From Neostapfia colusana (Eukaryota; Streptophyta; Magnoliopsida; Poales; Poaceae), in assembly GCA_030760725.1 (NCBI GenBank), contig JASWHV010000001.1:22503928-22567927 (forward strand): a stretch of 64,000 nt of DNA, given 5' to 3'. The notes beneath the pieces are model-generated. The model saw only the letters and a program-made list of their open reading frames with translations. It did not search any database and was not told the DNA's origin. Positions 34,938 to 46,231 of the stretch are shown here, piece after piece; within the stretch, counting starts at the first letter, position 1, and each line of letters opens with the position of its first letter. The translations under genes were made by a program, and so were the position numbers.

Positions 34938-36984
34938 TGTAAAAGCCCAAGAAAAGGGACTTGCAAAAACTTTTCTTCACTTCACAACACCACAGTTATT
35001 GTTGTGGATAGCTGGTAAAAAAAGTGGGAAGAGCAAGTAACCTCCATCAAAGGAGTGGTTAGAAGGGAAACTTACACTTTCACAACATGGGAAAATTCTA
35101 CACATATGATCACACATGGGAGGGAAATTTCAAACTGTTGCATTCAAATTCATGATTGCAGCAGCTAAAACAAGGAGCAAAGGGCATAATTGGATTCCAT
35201 GGGTTCAATTTAGTGGGGAGACAAAGTTTCAATAATTTTTGAAAAGATTTGCTACCCATTTTTCCAAAAAGGATCCAAATATGCCAACAATTCAAATATA
35301 CATTTGAATTTGAGGGAGATTTGCCAAACCATACCAATTTAGCTCAGATTGAGATTTCCAACATTTGAATTCATCATTTATCAAGTTTTGGAGATCTTTT
35401 GAGAAGTGGTAGAGCACTGGCCAGTGGGGTCCACATGTCATAGGACTTAGTTGGCTTAATCCCTAAGCAATGTGATCGGGTTGCACTCCACCGGGAGAAG
35501 CACCGATCGACACCGCGGGGGGGGGGGGGGAGCCGGACGCCACCTCCTTCTGGATTTCATGCGCTGGCGAGCTCCTCAGGGGGTGCCTTAACTCCCAACC
35601 GCGCTCAGCGAGCCACGGCACCGAGAGACGCCGGCCCCTTCCCTTTCATCGCCAGAGAACCGAGACGCCGCCGCCATCGCAAAAACTCGCTCGGAGCGAT
35701 CGCAGCTCGCGCGAAAGCATCGGCAGCGCAGCAAACCAGAATTCCCAGACCTCCCACGCACTCCCCGCATCATTTCCGGTCGAGTTGAGCCACTACAAAC
35801 CGAGCAAAACAACGTTTTCGTGGTCGCCGGGAAGAACCGAGCAAAGGTGCTCCCGTGGGCAGCTCGGCAGAAGACTTGTCACGACCAAGAAGGAGCAGTT
35901 TTGGACGTGCCTAGGCTCCACGCTGCTCAACCCCCAAAGCCTAGAACCAGTGACCGATCATCGCCGGCGAATTTCGCAAAACATCTCCAACCGGTGCAGA
36001 ACTACCCTCGGGTAAGAAACCCACAAATTCCCGACGTATGATTGCTTAGAGTTTATCAAACTGCACACACAGGAGCTAGACTTGATGGCGCCCAAGTTTG
36101 CTCCGCAACCCTAGCTTAATTTTGGCTGTAGCCGGTGTATTTCCTGGTTTTCCAGCCGCGGTTATGGCGGGAAAGGTCGGGCTCACGGTGACGACTAGGT
36201 TAGAGCTCTCCCCGAGCCCTAGCATGGCCTTGTCGACCTTCCATGAGATCCCCCGGTGCTGTAGAGCCTTTCCACCGAGGTTTTGGTGGGCTACGATGGC
36301 CGGGCGCCATAACTGAAGGGAGTCCGAGCCGCTGCACCGTCGCCAGCTAGGTTAGGGCCACCGCCGACCGGAGCAGGCGGTACCAGCGTGTTCAGCGCGC
36401 GAAAATAGGCACAGGCGGCGAGTTTCCGGCCGGGAGGCGGTCGGGAAGCCAAGTCCGGCGAGCTGCCGAGGTGTGCCGGCGAGGGGGCGGCGCGGGAAAA
36501 AGGGCGGGCGCGAGGAAGAAGACGAGCCGGCCAGGCCCGCTCGTCAGTCCCTCGCGGCACAGTGTGGAGATCTTCTGTTACACCGGATCGGCTGTGAACA
36601 CGCGGAAAATAATCCTGTGGCCCCGTGCGGTAGAGCCGAGGTGATGACACGTGGGAGCCGGGCCCGCTGTCAGAAGTTTGAACTTTTCCCGGATAATTCA
36701 AATTCCAGAAATTCCCCAAACTTTAGAACTCCATAACTTTTGCTAGGAAGCTCCAAATTTAGTGATTCAAATTGGGTTGGATTCATCTTGCCTATCTCTG
36801 TCCAAATATACAACCCAATTTGTATGAAACCCATTAATTAATTCTGGAAATTCTTTAAAACTTTTCAGAAAAAGAATTTTAGAGGGAGTTTGGTTCATCC
36901 AAAAATCCCCAAATTTTGCCAGAATGTTCTTTAGGACATTAGTGAACCCCTGTGAAAGTTTCAGACCATTTGGAGTTGATTTAT
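34938..36984 (+). repeat. 3' LTR of El-5, first part
   Basis: This matches 24419 to about 26470. The G-run here is 14 long (35517-35530) versus 17 in the other LTR. The donor-like site is kept as CTCGG|GTAAGAA (exon edge 36011). The LTR is cut at 36984 by El-6 and resumes at 49683. The duplicated target TTTAT is 36980-36984. Confidence 0.93.
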
Positions 36985-37230
36985 TGTCACACCCGGTTTT
37001 TCCGAAGAACAACCAAGTGAATATCACATGTATGCCAGGATCATTTTCTCATACATGTGATGACAAATAGTGAAGCATCATTTATTACAAGCCAGGTGTC
37101 GAATATAAGCAAGTCTTACATAGTAAATGTCTTGATGGACAATAATAAGTTCATCACAAGTAAATAAACTAGCAGCGGAATATTGTTCTTTAGGGCTCCA
37201 TCACAGGCGTTGCCCGGGGTCTTCATGAAC

Positions 37231-39948
37231 CTAAAATCCTTCCTCGGGTCCAAAATCTTGGTCATTATACACCACCTCATTATCTTGACCTGAGCAGCAT
37301 TATAAACCAACAAATATGCAAGGTTGAGTACCAATGGTACTCAGCAAGTGTGGGAAAATTTTATCATGCATGGCTAGAACAAGGAGAGGTTGAACTCATG
37401 GTTAAAGCACTACGCAATTAATACCTATCACCTTAGCTTATTAAGCACCTACATTATTACACAGGTGAAATGGTCCCAATCTCCCATCCCATCATCATAA
37501 TCCAATAACCATAACATCATTTCCAGTGTTAAGCTCCCCGCTTAACTTCCAAAACCATCATTCCTCTAATCATGAATAAGTCCAGGCCGCTCTTAACCGT
37601 GAGCACGGCTGTCAAGACAGTTTTGACTCTGCAGAGTTTGTACCACTGTACCCACAAGTAGTGATTTCATCCCCCATTGCCGGGTGGACTAAAAGAACCT
37701 CCATTATGCCAGTGGCTACGATCCACATTCACACTTCCCAGGTGTGCGGCCAGGAGATCACTACGAAGCCTTTACAAAGGGATTCCCGACGAGCGTGGGC
37801 CCACTGAGGTTTCACCCCTAACAGCATACAAGAGGCTCCAACCCCGCTGCAGTGGCCCCCTCTTGAGCCTTGCGGTTCATATGGTAGTCCAGCTGACACC
37901 TACTCCCCGCACCATCCAACACACCCATACTACGCCGGGGATACACCTAATTAATCGGCCAAGCTGCCCCATCTCAGCATGTGGTTGGCACTGTAAAGCC
38001 GGGTTACATGCTCCATGAACCGGTCCTTAGGATCCAGGCAAGTACTAAACACAAAGCCAAGTCTCGTGCACCCAGCACACAACCAAAACATCCAACTTGC
38101 CTTGATCCCTACCTCTACATAACTCACAATGTCTCATTCAAGAGTATGGTAATATAAACTGATGATTTCATATCCCAAATATCCCATTCTAAGCATGGCT
38201 AAGCATATGCATGTAAATAAATGACATGACAAAATAAATCCCAACCCAAGCTTCAAGGAAACAAGGTAATGCAATTCTAGGGAAACTTCCTAGCATGGGT
38301 TTCATATTTAACTTGACAATGCAAATAATTCTATCTACACATCCTAGCATAGGATCAAAGTGGTCAAGGACACTTGCCTCCTTCTTGCTGCTCTTGAAAT
38401 GGGTAGTCCTGATCTTGGAAAGGGTTAACTTGCTCTTGAACAGGTTCTACTTCATACCATCACACATAGCAAAAGAAAAACAACAATCATAAGACATAGT
38501 TCACACTTCTACTTTATACAAACCACACATTCATATTTATGAAATTCATTCACCATTATATGTGTTGTGGTTACTTTGTGTGTTGATCTGTGGCTTGCAT
38601 ACACTTTTATTTATATGTGTATGATTCCTACTTTGGTGTTCATATTTATACTTACATACTATATTTATATATATATATGTGTGTGTTTCAGTTTTAAATA
38701 AATTCCTTACATTAAACTACCAAGTACGTATGAAAAGTATTTTTCTTCTCCATATGTGCCTTCATAATTTCTATCAACCCTAAACTGAATTCTTTGGATT
38801 TTAGAAACTCCTTTTATCTTTTACTAGTTGCTATATTTTCAGATTTATATTCCAATGCATAATTGTGTATTTTATTATGAAATTAGTAATACACATCATC
38901 TAAACAGTATAGGTTCTGGTCCTAAATAATCTAATAACATGTTTTGACCTTGGCTTCTGATGTAGACTATTTCATAATTATTTTCTCTATTTTTCTATAA
39001 CTATTCTTTACTTAAAAATGTGTCCCTATACTAATAAATGTGAATAATAAATGAAACAGATTCATTTCAGCCCAGAAATATATTTTTATCTCACTCCAAA
39101 GTTTTCTAAGTACTGAGAAAGTTTTTAATTAATTTTGACAATAATGTTTGTCCCCCTTTTTAATTTTTAAACACTAGTTACATATTCAATGTTTTAAATT
39201 AAATACTAAACAGGGCTAAAATAATGAACTCACCCCATTACAGGGTCTATAATATTATTTTCATAATTTCCAGGGGTCTAGCTACACTTATCAGAGGTAT
39301 TTTCCTAATTTTTATTAAGTCCAGGGGCTAAAACTGATTTTTAAATGAATTTACATGATTTTCTGGAGTTCCAGGGGCTAGATCTGAAGTTTCCGGGGCT
39401 AGCTCTCAATTCCAGAGAACCCCAGGGGGTAGCACGTAAGAATTCCAGTCTTTATAATGCGGGGCTGACGTGGACCGTCCGATTTTAAACCGACGGCTGA
39501 GATTATAACATCGAACCGGTACACGGGGTTTTAAAGTCTACCGTGCGATTTAAAATAAACGGCGCACAAGCGGCCACGTCGCTTCGATCGAGAGCGGGCG
39601 GCGCTGCCGGCGGCGCACGGCGGCGGGAAGCGGCGATCTCGCCGGAAAGTTTCGGATCCTCGAGAATTCTGCCTAGAACTGTGATCTTATGGCCTAGATC
39701 GGTAGAGGGGAGGTCAGGGATCTCACCTCGGGGGTTTTCTCGAGCTCGGGGGTCCTGGAAAGCGATCGGCGGCGAGGTCCGAGGCAAAACCACGGCGAAG
39801 CTCGTCGGCGCTGGGTTTACACCGTAACTCTCTGAGTTTTCTGCACCTGCAAAGTTCCCCGGAGGCGGTGGATCAAGACCAACGAGTTAGATCAGAGTTT
39901 CTGAGCTTAGATCGGCCAGAATTCACCGGCGAAGTCTCGGTGCTCACC
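37231..39948 (-). other. Split gene-like unit inside the El-6 3' LTR
   Basis: On the minus strand, after a TATA box (39996-40003): donor CTCCG|GTGAGC with exon edge 39948; a 101-nt intron ending TTTGCAG; exon 1 39846-39727 (120 nt, phase 1-1, peptide with GAEN, NPAPTSFAV and ENPR); donor CGAG|GTGAGA; exon A 38446-38378 (69 nt, phase 1-1, QDQDYPFQEQQ) between TAG and the GC donor GGAG|GCAAGT; and exon B 37289-37231 after GCTGCTCAG, ending GPEEGF then TAG. AATAAA lies 145 nt later. No ATG occurs in these exons. Expression is inferred. Confidence 0.6.
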
Positions 39949-39995
39949 GGAGTAAAAATCGGCGATCGCGTGGGAAAAACCGATCGGGGCTGGGG

Positions 39996-40003
39996 TTTTT
40001 ATA
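39996..40003 (-). promoter_or_regulatory. TATA box of the El-6 3' LTR
   Basis: The minus strand reads GGCTATAAAAACC, preceded by a C-rich stretch. It is conserved at the same place in the other El-6 LTR, El-7 and El-8. Transcription should start about 30 bases further on. Confidence 0.8.
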
Positions 40004-40418
40004 GCCGGGGGAGGGCGGTGGGTCAGTTGTGATTGAGTTGGATTCTTCTGGGACCGGAATTCGGCTGAGGGACACGGTTTTCAATCGGTTAAGATCGCGC
40101 GCGCTCGGGGGGAAAAGTCCGGGGTCGGCGCGAGCGAGGTTGGGGATGACAGGCGGGTCCCACCTGTCTGTGAGAGACAGCGCGGCGCGCGCGGGGGCGG
40201 GCTGGCGTGGGGAAAACTGGGCCGGCTGGCGGGTTTCGGCCCACTGGCCGGTTTTTTTCCCGTTTCTCTTTTTCTTTTTCCATTTCTTTTCTGTTTTGAG
40301 TATAATTTGAATTCCAGTTTGAATTTGAATTTTTGCAAAACATGCAACACGTCCAAAAATTTTTAAATTCCCCTCTGAACATGGTTTAGAGTTTTGAATC
40401 AAAATTTGGGGTGTTACA

Positions 40419-40433
40419 GCTCTACCCCCCCTT
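40419..40433 (-). promoter_or_regulatory. Polypurine tract of El-6
   Basis: The minus strand reads AAGGGGGGGTAGAGC directly before the 3' LTR. Confidence 0.88.
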
Positions 40434-40464
40434 AATAGAAATCTCGTCCTCGAGATTGGTGTTT

Positions 40465-43400
40465 CTAAGAAAACAATTCCGGAAATTGTGCCTTAAACTC
40501 ATCTTCCCGTTCCCAGGTGGCTTCCTCTTCTGAGTGATGCTTCCACTGCACCTTGCACATCCGGATTCTTTTATTTCTGGTGAGGCGTTCCATCGTCTCC
40601 AAAATCTTGTATGGTTGCTCGGCATAAGACAAATCCTCAGCTACATCTACTTCATTCATGGGTAACACCTCCTGAGGCGTCCTCAGACATTTCTTGAGTT
40701 GTGACACATGGAATACATCGTGTACATCTGATAGATGAACCGGTAACTCTAGTTGGTACGCCACTTCGCCTTTCCTTTCCAAAACTTGAAAGGGTCCTAT
40801 GTATCGAGGCGACAACTTCCCTTTCACCTTGAACCGACGAAGTCCTTTGATAGGGGACACCTTGAGATAAACATAGTCTCCCACGTTGAAAACGAGTTCT
40901 CTTCTTCGTACATCAGCATAACTCTTCTGGCGTGTTTGTGCTATCCTAAAGTTGTTGCGAATCTCCCTCACCTTCGCCTCGGCTTCTTGTAGCACTTCTG
41001 GACCAAACACTTTACTTTCTCCTGTTTGGTTCCAAAATAGGGGAGTTCTGCACTTCCTTCCATACAAAGCTTCAAACGGTGACATCTTCATACTAGCTTG
41101 ATAACTGTTGTTATAGGAAAACTCCGCATACGGTAGGTTCTTGTCCCAACTCCTATTGTTTTTGAGTGCACATGCCCTTAACATATCTTCAAGGATCTGA
41201 TTGGTTCTCTCCGTCTGCCCGTCAGTTTGAGGATGATAGGCAGAGCTGAAATTCAGATGGGTTCCCATGGTTTCATGCAGCTTTTGCCAAAACCTCGAGG
41301 TGAACTGTGTCCCTCGGTCCGACACTATCTTCTTTGGCACTCCATGGTAACACACAATCCTTGACATGTACAATTCTGCCAATTTGGATCCGCTGTAGCT
41401 TTCTTTCACAGGAATGAAATGAGCTACCTTGGTTAGCCTATCAATAATGACCCATATTGAATACCCGGATTGGGTCCTAGGCAATCCCACGACAAAATCC
41501 ATGCTGATTTCTTCCCATTTCCATTCAGGCACTTTGAGTGGTTGCAGTAATCCCGCGGGTCGTTGATGTTCAGCTTTCACCAACTGACATGTGTCACATA
41601 GGGCAACATGTTCCGCGACATCTCGCTTCATGCCATACCACCAATACCTGCCTTTGAGGTCCTGGTACATCTTCGTACTCCCAGGATGAATGGAATAGTC
41701 AGAATCGTGAGCCTCCTTCAAAATTAATTCACGGATCTCCTTTACTTCTGGCACACAGATCCTTTTCCCGTGCCACATCGTTCCTTGTTCATCCTCTCTA
41801 AAACCAGGAGCTTTATTTTCCTTAATGAGATGTCTGATCTCTTGTATCTTCTCATCATTCTTTTGGCCCTCTCGTATGTCTCACTCGAGTGTGGAGTCCA
41901 CTTCCATGGCGATGGCTTCACCACTATTTACTAGACATAGATTGAGTCTTATAACCTCGTCCTTCAATTCTGCAGGCATGTCCTTCAAACTCAACTTATT
42001 GACCTGCACTTTCCGACTCAAAGCATCGGCCACGACGTTTGCTTTCCCGGGATGATAGTTGATGCCCACATCAAAGTCATTGATTAGCTCTAACCATCTC
42101 CTTTGTTTGAGGTTGAGATCTGGTTGTGTGAATATGTACTTCAAACTCTTATGATCCGTATATATCTCTGTCCTCTTCCCCATCAAATAGTGCCGCCAAA
42201 TTTTCAACGCGTGTACCACTGCAGCTAGTTCTAGGTCATGTGTAGGATAGTTCTTCTCGTGCTTCCGAAGCTGCCAGGATGCATAAGCCACGACATGTCC
42301 TTCTTGCATGAGAACACATCCCAACCCATTTCCAGAGGCATCGCAGTACACTGTGAAATTCTTCTGCATATCTGGCATAACCAGCACTGGGGCTGTTGTC
42401 AATCTCTTCTTTAGCTCCTGAAAGCTCGTCTCGCACTGTGGCGTCCAGGTGAATGTGATTCCCTTTTCCAACAGTTTAGTGAGAGGTCTCGAGATCTTGG
42501 AGAATCCCTCAATAAACCGTCGATAGTATCCAGCCAATCCCAAAAAGCTTCGAACTTCTCCGACATTTTCAGGGGTTTTCCACTTCTGGATATCCTCGAT
42601 TTTGGCGGGATCTACGGAGATTCCTCCCTCCGAGATGATATGTCCTAAAAAGGGAACTCTCTTCAGCCAAAACTCACACTTGCTCAACTTGGCATATAGT
42701 TGGTGTTCTCTCAGCCTCTGTAACACCAACCTTAGATGTTTCTCATGTTCTTCTTCATTTTTGGAGAAGACGAGAATATCATCTATGAAAACCACCACAA
42801 ATTTGTCCAGATATTCCATGAAAACCTTGTTCATGAGGTACATGAAATATGCCGGGGCATTGGTTAGCCCAAAAGGCATGACAGTGTATTCATACAGTCC
42901 GTACCGAGATACGAAAGCTGTCTTGGGAATATCTGATTGCCTTATCTTGAGTTGGTGGTACCCCGTCCTGAGATCAATTTTCGAGAACACACAAGCTCCC
43001 CTCAACTGATCAAACAAGTCTTCAATGCGGGGTAATGGGTACTTTTTTTTGATGGTTACCTCATTCAAGGCACGGTAATCCACGCATAACCTTTGGGTTC
43101 CGTCTTTCTTGGGCACAAATATCACCGGAGCTCCCCATGGTGAGGAACTAGGGCGAATATACCCCTTCTCCGTCAGTTCTCTCAAATGATCCTTGAGCTC
43201 TTCTAGCTGCTTGGAGTCCATTCGATAAGGTCTCTTGTATATCGGGGCTGTTCCCGGTACTAGCTCAATTGCGAATTCCACATCACGGTCGGGAGGCATA
43301 CCTGGCAACTCCTCCGGAAAAACATCCGGATATTCCCTGATAGTCCTGATTTCCTCAACTTTCACCTCCACTTGATTTAATTTGATGTCCCTCCTAGGCT

Positions 43401-44931
43401 CGTGTATCGTTATGAACTTTACTCTTGTGTCATTGGGGTGAGTTAGTTCCACCGTTCTGGTCGAACAATGGATGATTCCTTTATGTTTGGTCAACCAATC
43501 CATACCCAAAATAATATCTATCCCTTGTGAATCTATCACTATGAGGTTAGCCGTAAATACTACCCCATTAATGTCTAGGCTCACTTTGGGACACACTTGT
43601 CTTGTCCTTATTTCTCCACCTGGAGAGTTTACCGCTAGCATATGGTTCATTTGTGTGGTTGCTAGGTCATGCTTCTTAACAAACCCTTGAGCAATGAACG
43701 AGTGGGTAGCACCAGAATCAAACAGCAGAGTTGCAAGGTGTAAATTGGCAGGAAACTTACCAACTACCACGTCGGGTGCCTCTTGTGCTTCCTCCATAGT
43801 GACGTGGTTCACCCGTCCTCTAACTACATTCTGCTGTTGTGGCGGCGCAGGCTTCTTCTTTGGGCATTTATGGGCATAGTGCCCCATTTCACCACAGCTG
43901 AAACATTGCACCCCAATCTTAGATGCTGGGCCCTTGTTGTCTTGGGGTTGGTTTGGGGGTCCTTGCGCTGCTGGTCGAGGTGGATATGCGGGGCGAGGCT
44001 GCTGCACAAACTGACGTGGCGGCTGTGCTGGTGCCGCGGGTGGCCTGTAGTTTGGGTTGTACCCTCTTGGTGCTGAATAGGGTACCGCAGCACGGCTTGT
44101 CTGCCCCGTAGGTTGCTGCATCATACGTGGGCGGGTGTTGCTCCCTGAGGCCTGATGTGACCATCCCGCCTTCCTCTTATTCTCATTTTCCAGGGCCTTT
44201 AGCTTCCTTTCCACCACAAACGCCCTGTCCACCATCTTTTGAAAACTTTCATACTCATTGGAGGACATGGCACACTGCATCTCTGCGGTAAGTCCTTCCA
44301 CGAAACAATCTTGTTTCTGCTCATCAGTCTCTATGTCCCGTGGAGCATAACGGGATAGTTGAGTAAATTTAGTGAGGTATTCCCTCACCGTCAGGTTTCC
44401 CTGCTGCAGTCCTAGAAACTCCTTCCTCTTGTTTTTGAGTTCACCTCTTGGGATGTAGTGGTTGCGGAAGCTACGCTTGAACTCTTCCCAAGTGATGTTC
44501 TCAGGGTCATGATGGGCGGCCACGTAGGCGGTCCACCAATCAGCAGCAGGTCCATGCAATTGATGAGAGGCAAACAGCACCCTCTCATACCCTTGGCACT
44601 GTATGATCCTCATCTTACTTTAAATAGTCTTCAGCCAATCATCTGCCTCCAGAGGTTCAGCAGCACTTGCAAACTTTGGAGGTTGAGTTCCTAGAAACTC
44701 ACTCAACCTTGGTTGACGTGGTGCAGCTTGTGGAGGTGGAACTTGATGCAGGTTGGCCACCACTTGAGTCAAGTTCTGGATAAGCTGATTTTGATTCTCC
44801 AGCATTTGGTGGAGAGGATCAACTTCTTCCCGGCGACCACCCCTGTCCTGGCCTCCAGAAAGATGAGGGTTGCATGCCTCATCATTGTTGTTGGCGGGGT
44901 TGGCAGCACGTCCTTTTCCTCTTCCGGCCAT
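40465..44931 (-). pseudogene. El-6 gag-pol (two in-frame stops, otherwise open)
   Basis: The start is ATG 44929-44931 (MAGRGKGRAAN). One continuous frame of about 1490 codons reaches the stop at 40465, broken only by TAA at 44620-44622 in gag and TGA at 41881-41883 between RNase H and integrase. In the middle segment (residues from 44613): gag core DWWTAYVAAHH about 25-95; zinc knuckle C237-C240-H245-C250; protease DSGATH 299-304; RT with VVFIDDIL; RNase H. The last segment (from 41778) has the HHCC finger, integrase D, D, E residues, and a chromodomain with MCKVQWKHH and EATWERED. The copy is nearly intact and young. Readthrough or trans-complementation could still mobilise it. Confidence 0.94.
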
Positions 44932-45234
44932 CTGGCAGAATCAACAAATGTTAAGTTGATACCATTTAGTATCATCTTACTACTTTCATTTGTTGGTACT
45001 TTAAGGTGTTGAGGCTTTGTTAAAATTTTATGAGGGTTTATATCTCACACCAAATAAATGCACTATTATTTCCTGTGGGTTCACACACACCAAAGCAAAA
45101 CAATCTGAAGACGAGGCTGTGGACAATTGCTCATGGCTTCCACAACTCACGTCACACACCAAGCATTATCACACCATTAACTATGTAACGACTCGACTAC
45201 TCGACCTCTTGCTAGCTAGGGGAAAGACTCTACA
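44932..45234 (-). other. Spacer between extra ORF and gag of El-6
   Basis: About 300 bp without an ORF. It ends on the minus strand in TTGATTCTGCCAG directly before the gag ATG, an acceptor-like sequence. Confidence 0.7.
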
Positions 45235-46014
45235 CTACTCGTCCTCTTGAGCTGGCTCCTCGGGATCTTCCTCCTCATTTCGGCTACCTTCTGACTCTGC
45301 TTTGGGTGGGGAGGCTGCTGGCGGAGAAGTGCGACGACGCCTGATTGCTCGGCGATCCGGGGAGTCAGGAGTCCATGTATCATTCACGGTGACACACAGT
45401 TCATTCCCATCTCCTCTTTCTCTCGCCTTTAAGCAAGCTCGCAGCAACGCCTCCATTTCCTTCAGGGTGTCTCGGACATCCTGAAGCTCTTGTTGACACT
45501 TCTGCAGTCGAGTGCTGAGCATAGCAGCATCCTCCAAGCACAAGTCCATGTGCTCATGGGAAGTCCCTTGCTGCACCGGTGGGTACTTGTACTCCGTGGT
45601 ACCACTCTCACGTTGAAGGACATACATGTACTCAGTTTTATCCAAGTGGCGACGATAGATGTGACTCTGGCAGGTGATGGCCTCCCAGGTGACATCTTTC
45701 TCCGCGTCAACTTGTGTTGCTCGACAAGCTGGAGAGTGGTGAATCTTAAGCAGCTGATTCTCGTGTATAATCCTCATCTCCGAACTCCATTCTTCCCTCT
45801 TCTCACGGATGGTCCTGGTAGAGTTATAGTGGATGATTAGCTTGCCCGTATTGCCGGCGGCTTCGAGCATACGTCGAAGACGGCGCAACAAATCTCCTAC
45901 TGCCAATCCGTAGGAAAGGTACGTCACTGGACGACTCTCCTCTCTTTCGGCAAGGGCAACTACGGGAACTCTCCCTCCTATGGACTTACGAGCGGTGCGA
46001 ATCATGCGAACCAT
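45235..46014 (-). CDS. Extra ORF upstream of gag in El-6 (coiled-coil protein, unknown function)
   Basis: This is a 259-codon intact ORF, ATG at 46012-46014, between primer site and gag and on the same strand as gag. I recognise no enzyme motif. An N-terminal mixed region of about 130 residues precedes a predicted helical/coiled-coil stretch around residues 155-195 (DLCLEDAAMLSTRLQKCQ and on). A basic patch (RRAIRRRRTS) and an acidic tail (EEEDPEEPAQEDE) follow. Domain order resembles the El-1 extra ORF, but sequence similarity is weak by eye. The ATG directly follows TTTGTTTTTAG, an acceptor-like sequence. Its frame is intact while gag-pol has two stops. Confidence 0.78.
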   Translation of the reverse strand: MVRMIRTARKSIGGRVPVVALAEREESRPVTYLSYGLAVGDLLRRLRRMLEAAGNTGKLIIHYNSTRTIREKREEWSSEMRIIHENQLLKIHHSPACRATQVDAEKDVTWEAITCQSHIYRRHLDKTEYMYVLQRESGTTEYKYPPVQQGTSHEHMDLCLEDAAMLSTRLQKCQQELQDVRDTLKEMEALLRACLKARERGDGNELCVTVNDTWTPDSPDRRAIRRRRTSPPAASPPKAESEGSRNEEEDPEEPAQEDE

Positions 46015-46215
46015 CTAAAAACAAAAGAATTTAAAATTAGGTTAGATAAATTCTCAAACAAAAATCCTATTTTGAATGAAAGTTGGGGTAAGATGAAGAA
46101 AATGACTCCTTTAATAACACTTTTCCACCCACACCTTGGAAAATAGTTTTTAAGAAAATAGGGCCCTTAACTACGTCCATTTCTACCTAGGTCCACGTTC
46201 CTACGGGCAACCTTG

Positions 46216-46227
46216 GCTCTGATACCA
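46216..46227 (-). promoter_or_regulatory. Primer binding site (initiator Met tRNA) of El-6
   Basis: The minus strand reads TGGTATCAGAGC, four bases inside the 5' LTR. The leader from here to the extra ORF is only about 200 bp. Confidence 0.95.
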
Positions 46228-46231
46228 CCTC

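Larger units (their letters stand above)
36985..40418 (-). repeat. 3' LTR of El-6 (3434 bp)
   Basis: The LTR reads TGTCACACCC...GGTGTTACA on the plus strand. The promoter half (about 39420-40270) is CpG-rich and the middle (about 38500-39400) is very AT-rich, with a TA/TG microsatellite near 38665-38690. AATAAA (minus) is at 37081-37086. It belongs to the same LTR family as El-7 and El-8. Confidence 0.95.

Noticed and set aside
37677..38018. 113-codon ORF recurring at 46924, 59579 and 63921
   Set aside because: It recurs because it lies in the same LTR family. It is antisense to the LTR transcript, starts GTG or similar, and has no counterpart in the other LTR families. Its persistence may reflect constraint on the overlapping intronic block, but coding is not supported.
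38660..38690. TA/TG microsatellite
   Set aside because: Ordinary slippage repeat in AT-rich LTR sequence. It differs by one unit between the two El-6 LTRs.
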